Positions 33,251 to 44,829 of a stretch of 64,000 nucleotides of DNA are shown piece after piece. Source of the stretch: Cucumis sativus (taxonomy: Eukaryota; Streptophyta; Magnoliopsida; Cucurbitales; Cucurbitaceae); contig NC_026657.2 in the NCBI RefSeq assembly GCF_000004075.3, positions 1,240,001 to 1,304,000 on the forward strand. Direction: 5' to 3'. A program made the position numbers and the translations under genes. The notes beneath the pieces were generated by a model. That model was not told the DNA's origin and searched no databases. It saw only the letters and a program-made list of their open reading frames with translations. How positions within the stretch are numbered: the first letter of the stretch is position 1; each line of letters begins with the position of its first letter.

Positions 33251-33778
33251 TTCTTGTTTAGCTGTCTTGAGCATATTAAATAACAAGGTTCGATACTTAC
33301 AAGAATATGCATTGTAATCTGCTCAACAAACCAACAAACATCTCTAACAATCAATATCTTCCATCGATTCTGTCAAAATCAAACTCTTCCTACACTCAAA
33401 GCTCCAAAGTGATGTGATCCTTATGCTATTGATCATAGTTATCATCTCTAAATATCAGTCAAGTTACTAAAGAAATTGCTTTAAAACAAATTGAAACAGA
33501 TCGTCATCAGATATGAATTTGATTATATAACATGTCAAGCATCAGAGTTGAAAATGTTCTCTATACAGATTGAAAAAGCGTTGATCGACTGAGGTCGAAT
33601 ACAAAACCTGGACTCTTATGATAGCTAGAAATAAATTTAAAGGTCTTCCATCACCACATATTTACCTCTAAAAAAATAGCCTAAACAACTTTAGAGAGGG
33701 AGGGTAAAAAGCAAGGGAAACTAAAAAGCAAAAATCTATCAACTTGGCTTGCTACGGTTTCGGCTGCCATGAAACGCA

Positions 33779-36700
33779 TCACAGAACTATACTTGTTTTG
33801 CGACGAGTGTTAGGCGGGCTTGACCTTTTACATGGTAATGACCTTAGTCTCTTCTTCTTGTTCAAAGAGGAGCCTTCACTCTGAGATCCCAATATAGCAG
33901 CAATCATTTTCGACCCTCTCGAACCTGGCATGTTCTTCTTAACGTACCTCATGGCTGCTTTTCTTTCAGAATCTTCCACACCCTTATTCAATGGGCTTCC
34001 AGATGTTGAGCACTTTTCTGTCTTCAGATGATCAACTGGGATTCGGTATTGTGGTTCTAAACAAAGTACAAAAAATTCCAAATATTAAATATAGTCCAAC
34101 CAGCCAAATATTAAACAGAAAACATATAGAGATTAAAACAAGATTTTACCTGGAGTACGGAAGACATTATCGGGGCTGGGAGATCTCACTGGCGATAGAG
34201 GATGAAAACCATCAATACTTTCATCTTCATCATTCAAACAGAGATCCTTAGTTACAATGGGAGAAGACTTCATTGTTGCACTCTCAACTATATTCAAGTT
34301 AGCAGAAGTAGCATTTTCCAAATCACTGACACCAGTATCTTGATTCTCCATTTCACAGGAAAACCGAGCAGGACTTGGTTGCAAAGTATCCGCAGGTGCA
34401 TTTGCAGATTCGTGATTGACTTTAGACTCAGCAGCAAATGAAGAGCAACCAGTACCGATATTTTGCAAAACCGACTTGGGAGATGGATTTGAGGAATCTG
34501 AATTCAAGCAAGGATCCGATCGTTGAATTAAACTTGAGAACCATGAAGTCCCCTTCCTCTTATATAACAAAATGTAGGCCTCACGTGACAGCACATACTC
34601 TTCAGTGACTGAAGTAACCTGAATAACATCAAAACCAGAAAGTTTTTTTGCTTCAGTAAAAGCTTACCGCACTTCACTAAATCAATGGAGAATCAGCAGC
34701 TCCATCAATAGAAAAAGCACATAACAGAATTCCAGTTAAGTTATATCAGCACCCTCTTGAGGATTAATTATCCTCAAGACCAAAACGAGTGCAACAACAC
34801 ATCAGATCAATATAGTAACTCAAAAATAAGTAATTGCTACTATAATTTCAGAAATGGTGATATGAGATACCAAAAGGTTCTACTGATATACAACCAAAAG
34901 CAAGGGGCCAAATGCAGGGAAAGAAGAAAACGTGAAACAAATTACAACTGGGAAGGAGAATATGATCACTAATTTAGTCGTCGCCATATATCTAGCACGC
35001 TGCTAAATCCCAGCAGTAAGTTGAAAAACTAAACAAAATTGAAAAATACTTCATAAATGTTATACCAATGAGTCGTCCATTCTGTGCCATGTATCAGGAG
35101 AGGAACGAACAAAGCTGAAGTAGTGCCCAGAAGTAGAGGAAAACCCTGTGTGTTCCACAATGGCATACAATTCATATTTGAGTTCCACCTGTTATCGTCA
35201 AAGGGAAAAGAGAGAGAACCTCAGTAATGAACCTAAACCAATTGTAGGGCAAAGCCAAAAACAAAAAATATTACAGAGCTCAAATATTCTACATTTTCAA
35301 GATACTGATGACAATTCTTGTACAAACTTTACACCATGAGGTAAGAAAAGTTAGATATTACCTCTGCATCCTTGCCTCCCAGGGTGTACGGCTTCAAATC
35401 TAACTCTAATGGAAACTCCAAGTGCTTTTCGATTTTCTCAACAAAAGAACTATCAGCCTTGAATCTCTTTAAGTGGAATGTAGTAACCAAAGGGATTTTT
35501 TCCAGCTTAAGCTGCTTCTCCACCCACACCTCCTCTTTGCAGTTTTCACACTTAAATTTTGTTTCTGGATCGCCAATTCTCTCCACCTTGGTGAAAGATT
35601 CCAGAGCACTGGAAAGGGAGTCCACATTCTCAATCTCCAAACTCAAGTCAACCAAAGGCTCATGGGTTTCGGAACAATGGCCACAATTACAGCAGCAAAG
35701 CTGAATATGACACAAATTGTAAAAAACAAGACACTGAAGCTCAATACTTAAAAACAAAACAGTAAAGATCATTTTCTTACATTGCTTATGAGACGACCAC
35801 CAAACACCTTATTCACTAGATCATCATCCTCTGAAGAAACTCGATCCTTTCCTTCTGAAACCATGCATCTTTCAAGTTTATCCAAGAAGCACTGCATGAA
35901 CTCATGGGCATCTTCCTGCTGGTATCTCCAGAAAAAGGATGAGAAGTCTAATGCTAACTTAAGAATAACAACAGTACAGCAAAGTTCTCAAAAGATCAAA
36001 TAATAAAACAAAGTACAAAAACAACTGCAACCTCCGTAACACGCAAGACCATTTGTATCCAAGTACCATTAAAGAAAACCAACTAAAAGCATGTTTGGAT
36101 TGACTTTCTAAGTGTTTAAATAAAAGTATAAAATAAATGTTTACAATCACTTAGAAAGTCAGTCCAAACAAAACCTAACACACTGTGGTTATCTTAATCT
36201 CAGATTTGCTCAGATCGAGATGCAGCTTCTTTGAAGCAAATACAAAATTCCTAACAAGTTATCATCACATCATACAAGGTACAAAAGGCACTAATTAAAA
36301 GAATTTTTAAGAAAAAAAAATATGGTGGAAAATGAAATATAGAAAAGGATACAGTTCAAGTTATCAACAAGTTTCACTGGTGAGATAATCCCACCCAGAG
36401 AAGTTAAGGAGAGCTCGATATGATCTCGAATTGCACAAAAGACACAAAAACCTTCACCTGTGGATGCAAATTCGTAATTCTTCATCAACTACTGAGTCAT
36501 TAGAACCTAGAAACAGAGAGAACGTATTGGTAGTGACAGTGATCTTACTGTTACAAGGCATATCATGATTAGCAGATCGAAGACCCTCCACAAATGGAGC
36601 AGTATGAGTGAGGCACTGCAAGATTGCGTTAATAAAACAAGTATTCCCCAAATTTGCAAGTCCCGCACCCTACGAATTCAGAACATAACCAAAACCAAAC

Positions 36701-37143
36701 CCCAAAAAGATAAATAAATGGAAAATAATATATCAATTGCAACCAAGTATAAAGAACTAATTGAAAATTAAGCTCACCGCAGATAGAGATTCGGTTTCTT
36801 GAGCAGACACGGAATTTTCTGGGAAAGCTTCCTCTGAAGTAGACCACTCCAAAGACGATCCCGGCAGAGGAGGCAATGCGTCGAGTCCATCAGAATCAGA
36901 CGAATAAGTTGAGAATGGCGAAGACCCAGTAGGGTTTATCGAAGAAGAACCCCAAGACTGATTAGCAGAGGCATCCATAGGCGAAAAAGAAAAATTGCCG
37001 TTACGGCAAGAGGAAGAATGAAGTAGAGATTGTTGAGTTAGGGCATCTTCGGTAGTAGTCGAGTGCCAAGACCCGGCTTCAATTCCCAACGGAGGAACCA
37101 AAAATGGATCAAGTTCTTGAGAATCAACCAAATGGGTAGCCAT
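33779..37143 (-). CDS. UBP20: ubiquitin carboxyl-terminal hydrolase, UBP20-type deubiquitinase
   Basis: Eight exons on the minus strand: 37143-36778, 36669-36549, 36457-36353, 35947-35781, 35700-35362, 35188-35066, 34618-34150 and 34056-33779. All have GT-AG borders and consistent phases; product 655 residues. The N-terminal 120 residues are Ser/Asp-rich and disordered-looking. The Cys box (AGLANLGNTCFINAILQ) puts the nucleophile at about Cys133. QQEDAHEF follows, then paired cysteines (CCNCGHC, CENC) of the zinc finger. The His box (YAIVEHTGFSSTSGHY) puts the base at about His388, with WHRMDDS after it. The C-terminal 230 residues are Ser-rich with a basic end (KKKRLRSLPCKR). Plant UBP20/21 proteins are similar in order and size. 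A longer frame to 37353 is probably 5' UTR. The fourth exon acceptor (35947) has a close alternative 6 bases upstream. Confidence 0.9.
36093..36169. mobile_element. short foldback MITE in UBP intron 3
   Basis: A 22-bp arm (36093-36114, starts GTTTGGATTGACTTTC) and its complement (36148-36169) match at 21 of 22 positions around a 33-nt AT-rich loop. This is the size and shape of a small MITE or hairpin. Flanking target duplications are not clear. Confidence 0.65.
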
Positions 37144-38347
37144 TAGAGAGAATAAAACAAGATAATTAGAGTGAAAAGAAGAGAAAAACAGAGGTGGGTA
37201 TTGGAGAAGCAGATAGAAAAGAAAGGGGGAAGAAGGTTTTTGGATGAAATTGAAGAGGGGGAATTGGAAAAGAGAGAGGGAAAACGAAAAAGAATCGGAA
37301 AAGGGTTTTAATATATGGATTTGAAAAGGGAGGGAAAACTCAAAAACTCCCAAAAATTGGTCCTTTCCGCTTCAGAACAAAAAAGGGGAAAACGAAAAAA
37401 AAATGAGAGGGAAAGAGAAGAAAGAGACGCGGAAGACGATAATGGTGACTGTTTCATTTTCGTTTTTTAATTCCTTTTTAAACACTTTCTTAATTTCACT
37501 CCAAAACTCATTCTATTTAGGGTTTAAATTCACTCACTCCCAACAGCTTTCGATTTTTATTTTTATTTTAAATATTCAAAATTAGGGTTTCTATTTTACT
37601 TATATTTATTACATTTCAACTCATATAATTCTATTTTTTAAACTAAATTAATTTAAGCATTGACTTAAATTTAACTTCAAACGTTGCAGGCATTAAATTG
37701 AAAAATGTGATGATTTAGTGGTTTAGTAGAAAATTTTGTTGTTTCTCCTAACATTTTGCCTATAATGAAGAATCAAACCTCTAATTTCAAGACTTGATAT
37801 TATTCAGACTTCATGAATCAACAAATTAACTTTGTTTAAAACCATTTTCTAAACTCCATAGACTAAATAAATGTGTTTATATAAAATTAACCAACCATAG
37901 AATGCATAGGCTAAATTCAAAAATTCAATGAAAAAGAAGTAACATAAGAGAATTATGTATTAGTTCTTTAAATATAGCACTCAAATTATTACTGAAACAC
38001 ATACAATAACCTCACAACTATAACCAAAACTCAATACAAATTCAGGTCCTAAGCTCTTGTGAGATAGGAATGCCAAATTTTGGTGGAGAAAATACGGTAT
38101 GTATTGTTTTGTTTGCTACAAAAAAAAAAAAAAAAAAGTAGAACTAAAGCACATGTTCACTGCAGCAGCTAGAAAAACAAAAGAACCACCAGCGAATGTT
38201 CAAGTCCTGTGTAAAAGGGTTGCTTTTTGAAAGAATCTTTATACTGAAATTTCTTTACATTCCTCAGTAATAAAATCCGCTGGTAATAAAAAAAAACGTA
38301 TCGAGTTCGAGCCAAATTCTACAATGAAAAGGAACACTTGAAAATAA
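37144..38347. other. UBP promoter region and intergenic sequence
   Basis: On the minus strand the first 250 bases are pyrimidine-rich, as expected for the UBP 5' UTR. The rest is AT-rich with no supported gene. Confidence 0.6.
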
Positions 38348-41300
38348 TCAAATGATTCTGTCTTGAAGATCTGTAATTAATGTAGATGCCAAGGAGCTTA
38401 GCTTCTTCCCTGTTTCTCCTGCAATGTTCTTGAGAGAAGAAAGATCCTGCTGTGCCTGGACAAAAGTAAATGAATGTATCACATATATGTAATACAATGC
38501 TAAGGAAATCATGAACCCAAGCACAATTGCACAGTTTAACAAGGATTAGTATAGAACCTGAATAGAAAGCCGGTTAATAAACTCAGTTGCAGTAAGATCG
38601 GCAGAAGGATTATCTCGCTGGTTACCAAATAGATCGGCACTAGAGATGGAAGCTGAGCCCTGCGAATAGAAGGATGGCAAGTAAGGGGAATGAAAGCACT
38701 ATGATTTAATTTAAACAGTCAGACATATCAGCAATATAAAGAACGGTTTCCATCCAATCTGTGGAAAGTATTAACTAATATAGCGCTTATCATTCAGTAC
38801 CAAAAGTTGAAAATGCAGTCCCAAAGCCTCATCATAAAAACAGAAACGGACCGAACACAGTGTTTTTCCCTTTTTTCTTTAATACATTTTATGGTTTATG
38901 GTTCTTTTTTGATTGAGCTTTTACTTACCTTCATCTAGAGAGGGTTTTTTCTCGTAACATGTACCAAATGTGTCCAAAACACATACTTAACATGTCAGGA
39001 AATTATATATAGCGTAAACTATAAATCCTTGATAAGGAAAGAATCAGAATATAGAACTTCCTTTTTTTAAATGAAAACGACAACTTTCATTGAGAAACAA
39101 TAAAAGAATACAAGGGCACAAAAAAAACCAGGCCACAAAACCACCCCATTAAAGAAAGAGGGACCAACTAAATAAAATGTTTGTCTATAGAATATTTACA
39201 AAAGTTCTTCGAAACCGAAGCCCAAAGAAACACGTGATATCTAATCAAAGACCAAATCAGAATATAACACATAAAAGAGTTCCTGCTCTATCATGAAGGA
39301 TTGAATAGTCAAATGGTAAGAGGTCTGTATAAATAGCATAACTAGAAAAGTATGGACAACAATTTCCACTTAATTAACGATAAAGGCAAAGGTACAAACC
39401 GAGAATTTTTGGAGGGAGGCCTGAGCATCAGCATCAGCTCTGTTCTGATCACCAAAGTATTGGGCTGATGATATAGATTTGGCATTGGAAAATTTCTTCC
39501 TTGCTTCGTCACTTTCTTCAATCTAACATCAATCATGTTGTTAGAACAGAGATCAAAAGAGGTAGAGACATTGATATGATGGACCCATGTGCGCAACCAG
39601 CAAAAATACTCTTTATGCTTGCCATTACTTAAGAAATAAGATTTTTATTTATAGGAATTTTGATGGGTTCTTTTCAGATATGTGCAGGTTTGTGACCCTC
39701 GTGTATACAAAAGAGAATAAAATGTAGAAAATGATAGAAAAAATACAGAAACTACAAGTAGCACCAGAGTAGAACATAGAAGAACACCATCCACTGCTAC
39801 GTAAAATTGCAAAGGGATGTTCACAAAATTTATTCAAAGCAAGAAACTTCCCCAGAAAACCCATTTCTACAATACTTGTTTAGAGTAATTCATTTTTTGA
39901 GTACCAAAAGTATACTCAATCAAGAACACTTCATACTCAGACACCAAACCGCCCAATTACATTTAAATAAACCAAAAGATGCAAAAAGCTATTTACTGAT
40001 GTATAAAGACATACCAAATAATTATCTAAGACTAAGGATAATCATCGTTATGGAACAATGGTCGGGTGACAAATATTAATATAATTAGATTATTCTTAGG
40101 AGATATTATTCTGGAGATATTATTCTGGAGATATTATTTGATATTATTTCCTTAAGTGTATTTCTCTATGGTTATATATAGGCTTGTATCTCTATTAAGT
40201 AATGAATGAAATATAGATTAATTCCATAAAATCAACATGGTATCAGAGCTCTAGGGTTTTCGCCTTATTGAATTCTAGCCTCCACATCCCGTTTGATCTC
40301 TGCCTCCGTTGATCATTCATCAACGGAGGCAGAATCATCTCCCATTAGCTGAAGCCGCCCCTTAGATCTGCAAATTTGCCGTTGTCGTTGCACCTTCCCT
40401 TTGTCACTCATTGCTGTTCAAATCTGCCACCATCCAAACCCCAGAAACCCCATTCGTTTTTCACTAGCGTCTGCGGCGGCCATCTCCTTCATAGTTCTTC
40501 GTCCGACCTCTTGTTTTTCCGTTAGCCAAGCAACCGATTGAACCTCTGTCAGTTGAAGCCGAACGCCCAGCCGAAGAGTTTCAGTTTTTTCCGTCGTCCA
40601 AGAAGCTCCGCTCGCCGCTGCGTTTCGTTGCCGTTGCTCCATCTCCTTACGCTGTCCCAACAAAACCATGAAACCCCATGAAACCCCATGTCCTCATATC
40701 CTCACGTCTGCCTCCAATCTGTTCCAGATCTGTCTAATTTCGTTCAGACCCATCCTTCATGTCTGCCTTCAAAGTTTAGATCGAAGCCCAGATCCAACGA
40801 CGCCTCGTTTCTGTTTTTGTTCAGATCCGCTAAGCCTCTCTGCTCCATTCAGTTCAGCTCCCGTTCTGTTCTCCCCAGATTTCCCGTTTAATCTGATTCT
40901 GACTTGCTCTAGTTTAGTTCGTTCTGTTCCACTTTGATCCGACAAAACACTTCTGTCCAATTCCGACCCTGTTTTCGTCCAGCTTTGATTCTACTTTGCT
41001 TCAGTTTTGCTCTTTCATTTTGCCCCCCGAAGTTCTTGTTTCGTTCTTCCTAGGTTCTGTTATAGATCTCTATACGAGGATCTATGTTTCTATCCCGGAA
41101 GTTTTTCGTGGGTTTGTTTTAACCTAGAAGTTCTTTGTCTGTTTGTTCTTCGGGTTTTTTATTCTATTCTAGATATATTGTTTCTTTTCTTAGTTCTTAG
41201 CAAACTCAAGTTTGTGATTTCAACCTTGAATTTGAGGGAGGGTATTAATATAATTAGATTATTCTTAGGAGATATTATTCTGGAGATATTATTTGATATT

Positions 41301-44300
41301 ATTTCCTTAAGTGTATTTCTCTATGGTTATATATAGGCTTGTATCTCTATTAAGTAATGAATGAAATATAGATTAATTCCATAAAATCAACGTTCGGGTG
41401 ACAAAAGCAATGAGCTTCGGATTTACAGCCTACATTAGACAATTCCTCACATTTCTTTTCAAGGCTGATTCAGAGAAGCATGCCAAAATCATTGAAAAAT
41501 CAGAAGTACAATGTCTAACCTGCACTTTTGAGGAACTGGAACTGCCCTTCTTTGGAAAACCACCATCCATTCCAAATTCAGCAAAGAAGCCCGATGCCTT
41601 TGGGGGAGCTACATGGCTAAGTACATGAGAGCCACTAGAATTCACATCAGATGATTGGACATTTTCTACATATTCAAAGCGAGATGCAAAAGATGAACCA
41701 GTTGCAGCAGTTTTGGGTGCTGTTGAAGATGAAACTGGAACTGTAGGTTCTTCAGGTTTCTGATCATATAGATTTTCACTTGGCTGCATGGAGTAATGCA
41801 AATTATAAAGTCATGGAAAATGTATTTCAAAATCTATATTTAATTGAGGTCAAGAGAAATTTCGAACACTAATACATGAGCAATATAAGGCCACTTCACA
41901 TTGGTAGAATGCATTATTATTATTACCTTTGTAGTAAGCTTTCGAGCACCAAGTCCCCCAGTCTTCCCTGGTTTCTTCCCACCAATGGGCTTCTTAACAG
42001 TACTTGAGAATACCGTCTGAGAAGCTTTTGGTGAAGCAGAAATTTCTGGAGCCTCTTGCTTTCCTGAGACATGGTCCTTTGCAGTTTCATTAGTTTTGAT
42101 ATCAGGAGGTCCATTTGTTACTAGGTCTGACTGAGAAGTAACTGGGGAAGATGGCAATGCCGGCTCTTCTGCCATACTTTTAGCAACTTCTTTCGAAAGT
42201 AATTGCCTATACAACTCAGCAGCTCTAGATGTATATTTGGCCTCAATTTTGCCTCCATCCGTCCATCCATGCTGCTTAAAGAAAACCTGTGCTCGGTTAT
42301 TCCCTCCAAAGCTCATTGTTTTAAGCTGCTCCACACTCCAAGAATCTAAATTTGTGGACCTACGTAAATTGAAAAAACATAAGAACATTCAATACTAACC
42401 ATCATAAGGGGAATTGTACCTTAAGAGACTTCTCAAAATAATTACAGGTCATAACCTTTGATCGATTTGAAATTCTAACTAGCATGTTAAGCAAACCAAC
42501 AGGACAAGCAAAGAAATAAGAGATAAAGTGCCCTGAGAATTTTCCAGAAGGCAACTAACAGTTAGGTACATATATGTAGTCCTTTCTCTAAGGCCACAGA
42601 TTTTACCTCATTGGTGAGTATAGAAGTAAAAAATGTCATTTAATAATTTACACCAAGATTACTTTAAATGCCCAAAAAAGAATGCTTTGATTCCCTCCGT
42701 TCATGCAATGATGTAACTAGTCTTTTCAAATTCCACTTGAGTACAACTACTTCTCACTGATATTTGCTTCATTTAATTTAATCATAAACTATTCACTATA
42801 GTTCTAGAAAACATTGAACCTTTACTTTACTATAAAAGAAAAAACCTTTTATTAGAACCCTTTGGGTAAAACTTTCACTGTTTTTTTTATTTTAATGGAA
42901 ATAACTAGATCTACAGAAACATCACGTTATACATAAGGCAGAAGGACAGAGGATCATTCACAGCCTCAGGTTGGGGAGAGCACAAGATACTTATCCAAAG
43001 TCTCTATCTTTCATTAAGAAAAGAAAAGAAAAGAAGAAAAAGAAATTGTATACTGCATAACTTTCCTGTATAGATAAATAATCAGTGCAGTGCAAGCCAA
43101 ACCTCGTTCTCATACATACAGATATGTGTGCATGTACACTATCACAATGACTAACAGATCTAAAAATGTAGTTCTTTGTGATATTTTATAATTACACTTT
43201 TTTAATCTTCTCGACTAAGATTGTAAAGACGACACACCAGACTTCCATTCTTCTGACTGAAAAGAAACTACTAAAAGCTCAAGTGCATGGTAAAAATTGG
43301 TTATTAACATCAATAACCTTTTGATAATGATTCGAACTTACCTTTCTATTTATGAAAACTATGTTTTCTTCCTCACAATTTATTTACAATGGTTTCCGCT
43401 CTTATAAGAAACATTTGAGTTCTTAGTTTAAGTTCCAAAAAAGTGTTATTGCACAATAAAGCGCATTAGTCTTCTGAAGCTTAAGCGCAAGGCGCATTGT
43501 GAGACGCACTATATATAAAAGTACTATATTAAGAAAAAGAAGCATGGTTGAAGTGAAAATATGTAAAAACAGACGTTTAAACACAAGAAAATTTTCATTT
43601 GTGCTTAGTAAATTTGATTTTTTTAGTTAATAAAGGAAAAACACTAATTATTTATATTTAAAATAAAAACCCATGGCACAGGCCTTTGAGCTTCAGGCGT
43701 GCCTTAATTTGTGAGCCTCTCCTTTTCAAGACGAAGCACAAGGCCTGCACTTTCAGCCTAGGCGCACACCCAGGAGGATTTTTTAAAACACTAGTTCCAA
43801 AAATAAAAACTATTACCAAAAAGAAAAATCTACATTTTTAAGTTTTGAAAACTTGGCTTAGATTTTAAAGAAAAAAAAAATGATGGAAGTAGATAGCAAA
43901 AGAAAGAAACTCCATAACTGGAAGTAGTATTTGTAAGCTTAATTTTCAAAACTCAAAAAAACAAAAACCCGTCATTAAACAAGGTCTACACTACTATTGT
44001 ATTTACAAATGCACGTTTACTTGATTTTCAAATAATTTACATCACTTTTCATGAGTCTAGTTTGAGGATTCTAGAAAATAATCTATAAGCATCTACAAAC
44101 TACGACCCAGACATACTGAGATACAAGGTTAAAAGAATTTACATGAACCCATCAAACATAAGTGCATGTTAGAGCGCAAAACATGGCTAACAAGTAGGAG
44201 GACGGGGTTTAACATAAATAACTAAACATATAGAAGAGGCGTGAGAATAAGACACTATCAACACAATGCACTTCCAAAAACTACACATACCCAATCAGGA

Positions 44301-44739
44301 AAAGAAACATATAAGAAAGAACTCAATGAAGGTCAAATTAGAGCCACAAATCAAAACCAGCAGGCATCAAAATCAAAAACCCAAATAGAAAAATCACCTG
44401 ACAAAGCTAACATGGACACCAAGGCTGCGATGCACAGCAGAACAATCAATACAGAGGAAGATCCCATATGTAACAGAAGCCCAAGTCGGATTCTTGGCAT
44501 TGCAATCAAAGCACATCTGAAAAAAAAAACAAAAACAACAATAATAACCACAACCAACGAAGTGGGTCTGTTCCATTTCAACAGGGGATTGAAGATCTCG
44601 ACATGAAACACACAGATCGGAAAGAGGAAACACAATATCAAGATGAAATTGAATGGAATTCGAATAATACCTTGTTATCGGACTTGGCTTTGAGTTTTCT
44701 AAAGACGAGGTTCTTGTCGGAAAAGCTGTCGAACGCCAT
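38348..44739 (-). CDS. ADP-ribosylation factor GTPase-activating protein, AGD8/9/10 type
   Basis: Seven exons on the minus strand: 44739-44671, 44516-44398, 42359-41927, 41783-41520, 39522-39400, 38659-38558 and 38455-38348; phases agree and the product has 405 residues. The ArfGAP zinc finger is C-X2-C-X16-C-X2-C at Cys25, Cys28, Cys45 and Cys48 ([22 protein letters not shown]), with the catalytic arginine finger at about Arg53. The middle is Ser/Pro/Lys-rich ([20 protein letters not shown]). Two C-terminal motifs of the ArfGAP2/3 group follow: [21 protein letters not shown] and [11 protein letters not shown]. The protein should promote GTP hydrolysis by Arf1 in COPI traffic at the Golgi. 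The start [10 protein letters not shown] fits the family; a longer in-frame start at 44826 is unlikely. Intron 2 is 2.0 kb and intron 4 holds an LTR element. Confidence 0.92.
40074..41392 (+). mobile_element. compact non-autonomous LTR retroelement (TRIM/LARD-like, copia-type primer site)
   Basis: Two direct LTRs (40074-40237, 164 bp; 41243-41392, about 150 bp) differ only by one unit of a 14-bp internal repeat and the last base. The left LTR is followed at once by TGGTATCAGAGC, an initiator-Met tRNA primer site. A purine tract TTGAGGGAGGG precedes the right LTR. The roughly 1-kb interior shows no gag or pol. The element looks structurally whole as a non-coding element and is recent, judging from the LTR identity. 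It lies in intron 4 of the ArfGAP gene, antisense to it. TCGGGTGACAAA occurs on both flanks. Confidence 0.88.
43440..43790. repeat. GCGC-rich dispersed repeat-like stretch in ArfGAP intron 2
   Basis: AAGCGCAAGGCGCATTGTGA at the left and CAGCCTAGGCGCACACCCAG at the right stand out from AT-rich surroundings and read like a common plant intron repeat. I cannot name the family and see no clean terminal repeats. Confidence 0.35.
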
Positions 44740-44829
44740 TGGAAAGGGAAACGAAGAGAAAAATCCCCAAGGGGGTGTGCTTGAACGAACACCACCTTTG
44801 GGAAATTGAAGACGAAGATCGGTCAAGAA

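Noticed and set aside
36757-37353. Longer N-terminus for the UBP starting MGVFEFSLP
   Set aside because: The extra 70 residues come from a pyrimidine-rich leader; the MATHLVDSQE start at 37143 is more plausible.
40418-40960. Frames inside the LTR element interior
   Set aside because: No resemblance to gag, pol or any host domain, and the frames lie on both strands at random.
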